Assembly: GCF_905475345.1 (NCBI RefSeq)
Contig: NC_066599.1
Span: forward strand, 849,001-913,000
Length of the DNA: 64,000 nt
Direction: 5' to 3'
Origin: Vespula vulgaris
Lineage: Eukaryota > Arthropoda > Insecta > Hymenoptera > Vespidae
Shown: one piece after another, positions 26,890-39,469 of the stretch
Numbering within the stretch: the first letter of the stretch is position 1
Layout: each line of letters begins with the position of its first letter
The notes under the pieces: model-generated
Databases searched by the model: none
What the model was told of the DNA's origin: nothing
What the model saw: only the letters and a program-made list of their open reading frames with translations
Position numbers and translations under genes: made by a program

Positions 26890-29065
26890 GAATAAATCAA
26901 TGACTTTCTTTCCGAGAAAAAAATCTAAATCTATTTAGATCTTAGATTAGAGGGTATCTGTCCAAAAAAAAAAAAGAAAGAAAGAAAGAAAGAAAAGAAA
27001 AGAAGAGAAACACGAGAAAGAAAAAGAAACGAAACGAACCTTCGTCGAGTGGAACGAACAAAAAAATGCTTTCAATGAAGATAGAACCATCGACGGGATG
27101 AATTTCGTTCGGATGACCAATGAATCATCTTAAAAGCGTTCAAACTTCGATCTTGTCTTCGTAGTCAGTTCTATCACTCGGATCGAAAAACATTTCGGAG
27201 AATTCACTGATAATATATTCACTGATAAAGCGTCGAGTGAGTACGTTCACGGTTAGTTCCTTTGTAAAGCGCAAATGCATCGACTCGCGAAACCCGCGCA
27301 AGCGCCTCGACGACGAATTTTATGGATCGCAAACGGATTCGAAAACTCGACAGGACGACTTCTTCGTTCATTGTAACATTGACCATCGTGAAAAACTTGA
27401 ATGAACGAACGTATTCCATAAATGGGACAACGTTTAATGATCTAGAGCATAGAAAAACGTAAAAAAGAAAAAATAACGATTCGCGTGATCGCGTGAAAAT
27501 ATATTTCATAATATTTTCTGACATTTCCTAATTACTTTCTTTTTCTTGTCTCTTTATATTTCTTCCTTTTTATTGTTGTTGTTTTTTTTTTTGTTACTTA
27601 TTTCATTCATTTTTTATCCAGTCATCTTAAAAATCAATTACGAAAAAGACAAATATACTCTCGATGCTATATTTACGTATCTTCTTCGTAGTAATAATAG
27701 TAGTAGTAGTAGCAGTAATGATCACTACAAAATCTTCTTTTACCTTGACATTTACAGAGATGGTAATGACATAACTAAATTACCTATCTCTTACCATTAT
27801 CATGGTCATCGACGTTTAAGATACTTACCTATGAATAGGATGAAACGTGGCTATGATTTTTTTCTACATATCTCGAAACGTTTCCTAATCGACGTAAATA
27901 GAATAAAAATTTATTAATCGTTTATGAAAAATTTATGACCACTGTATAAATTTTCCTAATTTATAATTCTAATCGGTTGATATATCAATCTGAACGTGTC
28001 GATAAATACGTGTTTACTTAATAAATAAATTCGATTGATACGTTTCTTTTCTTTTTCTTTCTCTTTCTCTCTCTCTCACCCTCAAACGCACACACACACA
28101 CGCACGCATCAGTTAATAACATAAACTGACGTAAACATTCAAAACGAATCGTCGAGACTCGACGTTATTACGAGATAATTTTCATGAAACAGAATCTTTC
28201 ATCTCTCGCTTGTGTAAATATAATATATGTTGCATGTAGGTATGTATGTAAGTGTCTGTCATGCATATAAGTAAATAAGAGGGGAAAAAGACAGAAAAGA
28301 AAAATATTTGTCGGAGAGTTGTGATCAAAAATACGATTCGAATATAAACCGAAAGAGTACCAAGCCCGTTTCACCGATAAATTTACGATGGAATCCGGTT
28401 ATACCGAAACTCTCAAAGTTGTGTCAGCTCACCTGCAGGTGCCACGAAACAAGAAAAAAAAAAGAAAAGAAAAAGAAAAAAAAGAAGAGAAAGAAGGTTA
28501 ATAATAATAATGATGATGATGATGATGATGATGACGATGAGTACGGTGACCTTGACGATGCTCGATTGTAATTTTAATGAAGATGTTAATCAAGATCATA
28601 ATTAGTCTCGTGATATTCATTGTCAAGAATCAAGTGTAAATAATTTTTGCTATGTCATTTTGATTACACTTATCAAAACTTTGATACGTTTATTACATAT
28701 TTACTATGTATCACACGTATATTCTACATTATTTCAATTCCATTTCATTCAACGAATTTGAATCTAAAACTAAGAGCAATTGCATATGAATTATATAAAA
28801 ATAATAATCTTCCAAAGGAATGATATTAAATCAAATGTAGTTATAAATTTGAATATATGAATGTAAACTAGAGAAAAAAAAGATCGATCTTAGATAAAGT
28901 ACAGATACATTAATATTTGCAAAGTATGCTCAAATATAGATAACAAATAATATAGTAAAATAAATAAGATCGAGTTGACGATCATCAAATTCTTTCATTA
29001 ATAAAAACTCACGTATATAAAACACAGAGTCGTTGCTTCTGATATTCTGACACTAATTTGGTTTA

Positions 29066-29105
<40 letters not shown>

Positions 29106-29264
29106 CGTCTTATAATATAATAATTACATTATTATTGAAAAGAAAGAGATGTATATGGTCGAAAAGTGAAAGGTATTCTGTCTCTTTCATCTCCACGTAT
29201 GATCTGGATTGGCATAGGGACACATAATATATCTGTCCTTCTCTTCTTCATCTCTTTTCTCACC

Positions 29265-29297
<33 letters not shown>

Positions 29298-30130
29298 GCT
29301 ATCTCTCACGTATTCTCTCGATCATACGCATACACGTATTAACGAACAAACACACATAAGCTTATGTATTCGATCCTCGAACTTCTCCACAACACGTCGA
29401 CTTTCATTTAACGAGTTTACGCGTCTCCAGTCGGCCGCGAACGAACGAAAACGTTCTCTCACGTATTTACTTACTTACTTACTTACTTACTTACATATTT
29501 ACGTTGTACATCTTCAACGCGGAAATACCGGCTATTTTAAGGGGTGCGGAAATTATTGAGCAACTCTAAAAACGTTCGAAATAATCTCTCAATGTGTGTC
29601 TTACTTCTTTCTCATTAATCGACACTGATATAAATCAGTAGTATATGTACCTCTTCTCCCCCTTACGTTTGTCTCGTAGTGAAGTTTACATTTCTTTCAT
29701 TTTTCCTTTTGTTGTTGTTGTTGTTGTTGTTGCTATCGTTATCGTCATTGTTTCTTTTTCTGCTTCTTTCATTCTTTTCAAAAACAAAAGTAGAAGGTCG
29801 TGAACGAAGACAATACGTTTGTTTATTTCCTTTTCCTTTATCAGATTTTTTCTTTTCTTTTTTTTTCATTTTCTTCTTAAATCCTTACGTAGAAACACTG
29901 TCAAAAAATGTCCTCGAATCACGATAAGCTGTGACGATCTATTCGTATTTTCGAGAGCGTGCTAATTATCTTGTTTCGGGTACGGAAGGAGAAGTGGGGG
30001 TGGGGGGGAATAAAAAGAAAAGGACGATCTTTATTATAAGGAAAAAAAAGGAAAAAGAAAAGAGATAAAGAAGACAGAAAAAAAGAAAAAAAGAAAGGGC
30101 AACCACAAGCACAGCGACAAAAAAGTGACC
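26890..30130. other. Divergent intergenic region, LRR gene / NOX5
   Basis: Upstream of two genes pointing apart, so both promoters and 5' UTRs should lie here. Visible content: A/G tracts (26.97-27.03 kb), (CT)n runs at 29070-29102 and 29272-29298, a (TTAC)n run at 29466-29494, and a polypurine stretch just before the NOX5 ATG. No conserved promoter motif could be assigned and no other gene is seen. Confidence 0.6.
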
Positions 30131-30911
30131 ATGGAAGAGAGTATAAGTTGCATGGAAGAGGAATGCCTCATCGAGAAACGAAGAACAGCAATATTGAAGG
30201 AATGTTCTGAATTGTTGAATGAGGACAATCGTTACACGAAAGAAGTATTCAGGAAATTGTTCCAAGATCAGGTACATACGTTCATACTAATTGATAAATA
30301 TGTTTCAAAAGAAAAAAAAAAGAATTCAAAAGAAGACGAATAAAGTCAATGTAGAGTAAGCGATCATGCAAGGAAGAGTGGGAGATAGAAAGAAAAAGAA
30401 ATCGAACGATTTGATCGAGCATGATACATCGATTTACCATCTCAACTACAATTGCAGTGTCACCTACTAATTACGTTGTATCCTCCCAATCAAGAGCTTC
30501 GATACCTCTCTCGATCTCTTTCTCAAACGAAATCAAAGTGACGGGCACGCTTCCAGAGAGAAAGAGAGAAAAAGCAAATCCAAAAAAAAAAAGAAAGAGA
30601 GAAAATACAGGACGTGCCAAAAGTTTCTAAATATGTCGAAAAAAATTCCTAGGTGATTACGAAAATCGATGGCGATTCTTCGAGACCTCTCTTTCGAGCT
30701 TCTAATCGGGCTTGTAAACTTTTCAAGCTCAAAAAAGGAAAAACAAAAAATTTTGCCTAGAAAGAGTACAGTCGACTTTTGAGGAAACTTTTGGTCCACC
30801 CTGTACAACAAAACGAAACGCGCGCACGCAAAACAAAATTGAAGTGGCAGAGTCGCTCTAAAAAGAAAAAGGAAAAGAAATTATCGAGATTAGAGCCAAG
30901 CGATAAATCAT

Positions 30912-30951
<40 letters not shown>

Positions 30952-33900
30952 ATCGAAAGATATGTTATTACGGTATTAAACAAAAGTGATTCGTGGGCGA
31001 GCTACGCGCGATCCTAATCGATCAGCAAATCGTTGTTACGACGTGAGAGAGAGAGAGAGAAAGAGAGATACCAGTTTTTTTCTGTCAGAGATATCTCTCA
31101 GAAGCACGGCAACAGTAGTAGGAAATATCTAGTTAATCCTGAGGCGATCATGACGACACAATCGAAGGAAACGAGAGACTATACTATCGAAGGACCAGGT
31201 TACTTTTCGATCAAGGTGCTCATTCGCCTAAGGCTCGAAAGCCTTGCTTGGTGGTGCCTCTGGCGTTTTATCTCTCTATCTATCTATCTGTCTATCCCTT
31301 TTTTTTTCTTTCCTTCTTCGTTTCTTTCTTTCTTTCTTTCTTTCTTTTTCTTTCTTTTTCTTCTCCTAATTGCTCGACGAAAAGTCTAAATCACATCCTA
31401 CGATATGAGCGTTTAAACACTCGGAAATTGTTCCCTTCCCTCCTCGTCCGGTCCCTGTTTCGTATCTTTTGTTATCTTACTTTTCTCTTTTTTTACATAC
31501 TTTTAATTTACACTCACTTTTATCTTAATTTTTGATTATGAATTTATTGTAAAAGTCTCAATGAACATTTATCATATCTTAAATTAATTAAACGATTTGT
31601 GATTATAAAAAAACAAGAAAGAAAAAATAGATCGTCTAATTGAAATCATGTCATTTTAAACAAGGACCGAACAAAAAAGATTGTACGTAATAATCTATCA
31701 ATAATTTTGATATTATCTCGGTTAAAACATTTTCGATCTTTCGATCGGTAGATAAAAAGAAATGGATCATTTATCGAATAAACCGAGGAATACCATTAAA
31801 ATATCGATCACGAACGATCGATTATTTATCGTTGGATCATCGGATCCGTACCTCTGTGGATCATTATCAATGATCCTTGGATCAGAAGATACATTAATAG
31901 TAAGATCGAGTTACTCCACTTCTTTTTTGTTTCTTTCTTTTTTTTTTTATTAAAAATTCAATCGAAGCATTATCGATCGTTAGATCTTGTAATATGAAAA
32001 TGCAATGATTATTATAGTCTCCTTTTTTTTTATACAATATTTCCATCTCGCTCCCAAGAGATAAGAAAAAGAAAGAGATACAGAGAGAGAGAGAGAAAGA
32101 GAGAGAGAGAAAGAGAGAGAGAGAGAAATGACATATAAGACGGTGATTATACCGTTGGCAATGACCCATTTTACAGTAATCGTGGAAAATGTAAGCCCGA
32201 GGGTATAATACGAGAACTCAGAGAGCGACTATAATTAATATAATAAAAGGCTAAATCCGTGTGTTATGAAAGTCCGCGAGTAAAGATTGGGTACTACTTT
32301 CATCCTGCACAAAATTATTTTTATATTTGGAACAGGGTCTTCCTGTCACGATCGAAGAAGAACGACTTTTTTATTTTCGTTATAGTTTTGATTTTGGTTT
32401 CTTCTCATTTTTGTTTTCCAGACTTTTCTCGAGAAATTGTTTGGGCTGTTCGATCAGGATCGAGACGAATTATTGAGGCAGGACGAGTGGTTCGAATTTA
32501 TGAAGGGTAGATTAACGTAAGGGTAGATTGTAATATTCCTCGATAGAAGTTTCTTCTTCGATTACTTTCTTTGTTATCTTAATATTTTCTTTTTTCTTTT
32601 TTTTTCTCTTTTTCTTTTCTTCAGAAACGAAAAGCAACACGATTTCATCGATCAAATCGAAAGCGTAGCGTTCGTTTTGTGCGCCGAGAAACCATTGAAC
32701 TTTACCAGTTTCGTCCAATTGTTCTGTGCTAAAGGGGTGAGAATATGATCGGACTTTCTTTTCTCTCTCCGCCTCTTTCGATAAAATAAAATTAATCTCG
32801 ATTTTTAGGTAGTAGAGAAACTCTTTCGATTGATCGATCAAGACAATTCTGGATATGTAACTTCGATGCAAATCATGGAGTTCATTTACAACGTCAGTAA
32901 TCCGAGGTAAGAATCAAGATCGACGAGAACATTTGAAACGAATTGATTGTCGAAGTCCTTTTATTCGTTTTCAGTTCTTTTCTTTTTTTTTTTTTGGTTT
33001 CTTTTTCTTAATTTTTCAAACGCTTTTTTTAATTTTTATAATTCATTAATTCGACAGACCACGAGCCGGCTTCGACAAACGTAGTCTGGAATGGTTGGAG
33101 AATATTTTCAAACAGACAGTGGGCAATCAAAAGGAAATACGTCATGAGGAATTCAAGAAGATAGTCACATCGAAGAACGTAGGCAGGAGGCATGAGTGTA
33201 GATTATTTTGAACGAAACGAAGAAATGAATAATATTTTCTAATGTATTCCGATTCAGGGTCGAATTTAGCATAAGATCTCGTTAGGCGCAAACTGGGTCC
33301 TCGTTTATCTATACTGTCACTTTTTCAAACCTTTCTGCGTTCGCAAACAACGATATATAAAAAAGAAAAAATAGCCAAAAAATTGAAAAAGAGAAAAAAT
33401 AAATTGTCGTAATGACGTTGCCTCTACGATCTTCAAAAGTATAAATGCGACCCTGTTCAAACGATAAATTTTCTAAAATAATTCGATCTAGATTAAACTA
33501 AATGTCTAACGAATGAAATCGATTCTCAGCCGTTCTTCACGGAACGTGTCTTTCAAATATTCGACAAGGACAATTCTGGGACTATCTCGCTTCAAGAATT
33601 TATCGACGCCATGCACGAATTTGCTGGAAAATCTGCCGACGACAAAATCAAATTTCTTTTCAAAGTCTACGATATCGATGGTTGGTCATCTCGCAAAATC
33701 TAAAAATTATTTATAACGATTTGGCAGAGAAGAAATTCTTTTTCGAAAAACATTTTTTCTTTTCTTTTCTTTTCTCTTTTATCTGGAAAAATTTTTTCAA
33801 TTAAAAGGCGACGGTCTCATTCAACATCGAGAACTGGAACATGTGATGAGAGCGTGCATGGAAGAAAACGGAATGAAATTCAGTGACGAACAGATCGAGG

Positions 33901-36900
33901 ATCTAACGATGGCACTGGTCGAGGATGCTGATTCCTGTAATCGCGGTGCCATCACGTTCGAGGGATTGAAAAAGCAATTGGAGAAACACGAAGGATTGTT
34001 GGAAAATTTATCGATTAGGTTCGTATCGATTCTATCTATATGATCCAATAAATCGACCTAGAAACGATGTGTTTCATATCATTTCACTACGATCGTTAAG
34101 ATGGTAAGACGATCAGATTATCTTACGACAGTTTATCAATTTCTCTGATCGTAATAAAATTTTGATAAATAATACAAAAAAGGAAAAACGATGATTTTTC
34201 TCAAATCAAAAGTTGTTTGACCGGATGTTTGAATAAAATTCAATTATGTTGCAGCATAGATCGTTGGTTGGTCCCGCCAAAACCGAAAGATAAAAAAAAA
34301 TCTTTCCTTGGATTTCTAACGTCGTTACGGCCGTATCAGTTGACCAAGCCCTACATAAAAAATAATTACGTCTACATAGCGTTCATCTCGCTCTTTCTAA
34401 TCGTAAACGCAGCGCTCTTCGTGTCGAGGATCTTTCAATATCGACGATGGAATGGCTACGTGATCCTGGCACGTGCTTGCGGTAACATTACGCAGAATTT
34501 TAGCGTTAAAAACAATCAGCTTTTTTTTAATTATTTTGGAATGGAACAAAACAAACGGTGTAATTCGCGTTATTGATACCGTTTTCAATGTTCCTGCGAC
34601 AAGTGATTTTCTTTTATTTTACAACAAAGTATTCACGATATCGCAGGTCAATGCTTGAACTTTAACTGTTCGTTCGTTCTCGTTCTGATGCTACGACAAT
34701 GCATAACTTTTTTACGAACCAATGGTTTCTCATCGATACTCCCATTGGATCACCATATATATCTTCACAAGATGACTGGGGTTTTGATCGGTGTGTTCAG
34801 TGTCGTTCACACGCTCATGCATCTTTTAAATTTCGGTGAGTACGAGAAAGGATCAAAGAAAGAAAAAGATAAAAATTCTACGAGGCGCTTGGAAACAATT
34901 AGAGTCAAATTTTCTTGATGTTTTGTTTATTTTTAAATAGAGAAAGGGAAAAAAAGAAATTTTCTTTAGAAATCTCTTCATCATTTTCAGGTACCGTTGT
35001 TGTAAACGACGAAATATTAAATAGGGCGAACTTTACTATGACGGAATGGATTTTCACTAGCAAGCCAAAATTATTCGGATTGGTGGGAGGTTGTGCTAAT
35101 CCTACCGGTATCGCCCTAATCGTCATACTCGTTATAATGACCGTCTGTTCGTTGCCATTTGTAAGACGTGGCGGGTGTTTCGAGGTAAAATAAAATAAAT
35201 AAATAAATAAATAAATTGAACAAAGATAAATTCAATGCTAATTTTCTTATTATTTTCAATTTCTTAATGAAAATAATGTTCTCGTTTTTTTCTCTTTCTC
35301 TCTTATGTGATTAACAGATCTTCTATTGGTCGCACCTACTTTACGTACCATTCTGGATCTTAATGATATTCCATGGGCCTAATTTTTGGAAATGGTTCGT
35401 CGGCCCAGGAGCGATTTATCTCATTGAAAGGATACGAAGACTCGCATGGTCTCGTTCTCAACGTGGGAAGACTTACATAAGTTCTGGTCTCTTGCTACCT
35501 TCGAAAGTGACTCATCTGGTGATCAAACGGCCACCAAATTTTGACTTTTGTCCTGGTGATTACGTTTTCGTCAATATACCAGTGATTGCACGTTACGAAT
35601 GGCATCCATTCACAATCAGCAGTGCTCCGGAACAAGAAGGTGATTAATGATCGTTTCCCTTTAATTAATTTTAATTCTAATTTGACGTAAGATATTTAAG
35701 CGAATAATTAATGGATCATTTGTCTTCTCCATCTCATTTACTTTTATCACGCGAACGAATTTCTTGTTCGACAAGACGTTGACATATTTAACGAACAAAA
35801 GAAAGAAACGAAATCAGTTCAAGGTCCTGAAGACAAAGAAACGAGTCCAGAATAAATTTCAATCGCATAATGACCGACATAATCTACATATTGTGATATT
35901 CATCGACCTTCTCTGTGTTTTCTTTCTTGACAGATTATATATGGCTTCACATACGAGCTGTGGGTGAATGGACCAACAGCCTATATTTATACTTTGAGAG
36001 GGAACACATGAAACTCCATCGAGGCGACGATTTATCCGTCGATAGTGCCAGTAACAACGTTGATCTTATACGTAAAAAATCGTGAGTTTATTAATATTGC
36101 GCTTGAAAGCAGGCAACACTTTATACTTGGTCGGTAAAAGCAGTTGCAACGTTATACATATTGCCTATCATAGGGGCTTACAAAATTTCTTACCTATGGA
36201 TAGTATTGCAACCGCTATTACCGACTAGTAAAATTGTTGAGCCCCTAGAATTATGCAACATGTAGTACATACATATATAAACGTATTGTATATCGAAAGG
36301 AGCGTCTGAATATAAAGTGTTGCCTAAAATTAGGTGTTATAAACATTATAAAATAAATTAAATAAATAAATTAATTAAATTAGATAGATTTTAATAATTT
36401 CCTAAAAATGATCGTTTTACTCTTTGCAGATTTCTCAACATTAAATTAGGCAAAGAAAAAAGAGAAGATACATGTTCGTTATCCGATTCACGTGGTATCG
36501 ACAACCTCGTTTTCGTTCCTGACGTTAATGCTTCATCCTCGTCAAATCCATCGATCAACGAAAGTGGAACATTTTTGGAAACTCCGGAATGTAAGACGAT
36601 GACACCAAATTCGATTTTTCGCATTAAAATCTTACGTAAATTAATAAGATTAATCGTTTGAAAAAGGTACACCAAAGGTGATTAAAATGACAAAGGACCC
36701 GAAATTACGTCAGTTTTTATTGACCACTAAAATGCCATTAGAAAAATCATTTTCAGTTCCTGATATGCAAACGAGATATAAGAACAAACAACGTTTGATC
36801 GCGTAAGTATTGATTAAATTAAGCTAATGTCATCGCGAATTGAGAAATATTTTATTAAAAAGTTTGTAAATAATCTACTTTCTTTACATATAGATTACGC

Positions 36901-38301
36901 GATTATGGGAGATCAGAATCCGAAAAGAGTTTCGACGAATGTCAGATACGTCAAGCTCGTATGAAATCTTTAGGCATAGCTTATCTAAGCCCACAAAACA
37001 AATCCCTAGCTCAGAGTTTTCGATACATGAGAACGAAACCCACAATAATTGCGTTTAAAACGCCGAGTCTTGAAAATTGTGAATACGAAGAAAGAACGAA
37101 CTTGAACGGTAAACTTCAGAAAAAAAAAACATTAGAATTATTTTTTTATAGAGAATAATTGTTGCAAACAAACAGTTGTCTCTGATATTTTTCTATTTTT
37201 TTTTTTTTTTCAGCTACGACGATCACAGAACAGAAAAATATTAACTCACCAGCTTCCTCGATCGGGCAAGAAATTGCAGAGGAAGGAAGATTGAACAAAA
37301 TATTCGAAGAAACTAAAGAATTCGAGAAAACAAAAACGATAGAAATTAGAATCGAAACGGCATCGAATACAACTATAAATTATCCAGTAGGGAAACCATT
37401 AGAGGTGAACCGATTTATTCGATCATTAGTTATAAGAATTTATTAAAATGTCATCTACAAAATAATCCGATAACGTACCGATAATGAATCGTGATACAGA
37501 TATTTTTAGATGGTCCATACGGTGCACCCTCGAGTCATATATTCCAAGCACAACACGCAGTATTAATTGCAACTGGGATCGGAGTAACTCCCTTCGCTTC
37601 TATCCTTCAATCGATCATGCATCGATATTGGGAAGCTAGGCATACTTGTCCTAAATGCAAATTTTCTTGGGCTAGCGAAATACCGCCTACTGTGATGCAT
37701 CTACGAAAGGTGATTAAAAACTATTAGGAAAGGAAAATGATTAGAAAAAAATATCGATCTAATTCTTGATTCATAGGTCGATTTCTTCTGGATCAATCGA
37801 GATCAACGTTCCTTCGAATGGTTCGTCAACTTACTATCGCAACTCGAAATGGAACAAGCTGAATTAGGCATCGCCATGGAACGTTTTCTCGAAATGCACA
37901 TGTATATTACAAGTGCGTTACAAAAGAACGATATGAAGGCTGTAGGCTTGCAACTGGCAATGGATTTGCTTCACGAAAAGGTTCATTTCTTTTTCCTTTG
38001 ATAAATCTAATCTTATAAACGACTATGATGAAACGATTTTTTTTTTCTTTTTTCTTCCTTTTTCTTTTTTTTTCTTCTTCTTCTTCTTTATTTTACTCTT
38101 TAGGAAAAACGAGATCTCATCACAGGATTGAAAACCAGAACGACCGCTGGCCGTCCAAATTGGGACAAAGTGTTCAAGCAACTTCAAGATAGAAAAAAGG
38201 GCAAAATTACTGTATTTTATTGCGGCCCGCCTCAGCTGGCGAGGATTCTCCGATACAAATGCGATCAATTTGGATTTAATTTTCGAAAGGAATCCTTTTA
38301 A
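30131..38301 (+). CDS. Nox5: NADPH oxidase 5 (calcium-regulated, EF-hand), 19 exons
   Basis: Transmembrane enzyme that passes electrons from NADPH via FAD and two haems to O2, making superoxide in response to Ca2+. Exons: 30131-30271, 32422-32516, 32625-32736, 32809-32906, 33058-33178, 33530-33680, 33808-34018, 34255-34481, 34647-34835, 34991-35184, 35318-35639, 35934-36081, 36430-36590, 36667-36802, 36894-37108, 37214-37404, 37500-37709, 37777-37980 and 38104-38301. All phases agree, giving about 1107 residues. Four EF-hands fill the first 310 residues; hands 1, 3 and 4 have acidic position 12 and hand 2 has Gln there. Haem-ligand histidines lie in LDHHIYLHK and VVHTLMHL. The FAD motif is HPFTIS, NADPH motifs are GPYGAP and ATGIGVTPF, and the end is a typical CGPPQL...ESF. 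A Ser- and charge-rich insert of about 235 residues separates the FAD and NADPH halves. The start has a good context (accATGg). Confidence 0.93.
30272..32421 (+). other. NOX5 intron 1 (contents)
   Basis: A 2.1-kb intron with a mariner-end MITE (30606-30805), GA-rich tracts near 30.92, 31.05 and 32.09 kb and a (CTTT)n-like pyrimidine run near 31.30-31.36 kb. An ATG at 31150 begins a short open frame, but it ends in a phase that does not fit exon 2. Confidence 0.65.
30606..30805. mobile_element. Mariner/Tc1-type MITE, about 200 bp
   Basis: The left end reads TACAGGACGTGCCAAAAGTT and the right end, on the opposite strand, reads TACAGGGTGGACCAAAAGTT. They match at 15 of the first 20 positions and include the CCAAAAGTTT core typical of insect mariner ends. 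TA is present at both outer edges, as expected for TA target-site insertion. The roughly 150-bp interior has no open frame, so it is non-autonomous. Confidence 0.75.
36099..36340. mobile_element. Foldback/MITE-like element, copy 2
   Basis: It lies in the NOX5 intron after 36081. The terminal inverted repeat GGCAACACTTTATA (36112-36125) exactly matches TATAAAGTGTTGCC (36311-36324). A nested inverted repeat, TCGGTAAAAGCAGTTGCAA (36131-36149) against TTGCAACCGCTATTACCGA (36206-36224), pairs at 17 of 19 positions, so the interior folds into a long hairpin. The right end matches copy 1 at 21788-21991. Confidence 0.65.
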
Positions 38302-38357
38302 CTTTATAATTTCTTCTTCCTATTCTTTTTTTTTCGTCTATTTCTTTTCTTTTTCTA

Positions 38358-38388
<31 letters not shown>

Positions 38389-39469
38389 TTAAAATCACGA
38401 TCGATATCTCGCTCTCGTATTCCTGATTGTATCGTTTAAGTAATCGAATTTATGTGGGCGATTTCTAGAACAAACATATCGTTGTATTTATAAGTTTCAC
38501 TTATTTTATTCTGATAAATTATTCTTACTTATCACTTTAAGTATTCCTTATCTCTTAACCTTCGAAACGATCGATCGGATTATTCTTTTATATCTTCCAT
38601 GACTCTAGTTAACTCGTGTACCGTCCAAATGAATAACACGACTAACAGAAAGTTCACTTGTTTTTTTGTCATACTTTATTTTTTTTTTTTTTTTAATTTA
38701 AGAAATTGTTCATAATTTTATTCTGGAAGCGTATTTTTTTCTTTTTTATTTTTTACGTCAAATATCCTCATTAAATTGTTTATTGTCAATTTTACGATCT
38801 TCAAATGTTTCAAGTAGCTTCAACTATCATCATTACATTGTCATATATACGTTGATATATAGTAAAAATGTTTAAAAACTAAATTACGTATTAATATATA
38901 ATATTATATATAATAATTAATTATAATTGCATATATAGTTTTATCGAATACATTCAATACGCTTATCTTTCGTCGATAAAACATTTTTTGCAGATAATAC
39001 GCGTGATCTGTTTTACCGATCGATAAAAGAAAATGTTTTAATAATTCAAGAAAATTAAAATGAAAAGAGAGGCGACACTTTGATACGAACCGCCTAAATG
39101 TCGTTATTGTCTGTACCTCTTAGTTTGCTATCTAATTATGGCACATAGTGATTACTCTTTCAAAAGTAGTAAGTGCTAAAAGAAAACGTGGCACCGAATC
39201 GTTGTTCCTGAAAATATTTTTATGTATTCGATGAATCGGAGAAAACCTATTGTTGAAAGTATAATATATAATTACCTATTTTATTTTATTAAGTACGTTA
39301 TCATTTAATCATACATCTCATAACTTTCTGATATATTTTTATTTCTATAAACGATTTATTATAAAAAATTAATCTCGTTAATTTTGGCACTTCAAATTAC
39401 AGACTATTCTAATTCTCATTGGTATACATTATCAATTATAGTGTTGACAATAGCTATGTGTTTATTTAG
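38302..39469. other. Intergenic region NOX5 to DNAJC1
   Basis: NOX5 3' UTR with T-rich tracts (38.33-38.39 and 38.67-38.70 kb), then AT-rich DNA up to the DNAJC1 start. No open frame of note and no clear promoter motif. Confidence 0.6.

Noticed and set aside
29466..29494. CRISPR-like short repeats
   Set aside because: Contiguous TTAC units with no spacers. It is a microsatellite, and the genome is eukaryotic.
31150..31199. ATG-led short frame in NOX5 intron 1 as an alternative first exon
   Set aside because: The frame reaches a gt in phase 1, but NOX5 exon 2 needs phase 0, so the reading frame would break.
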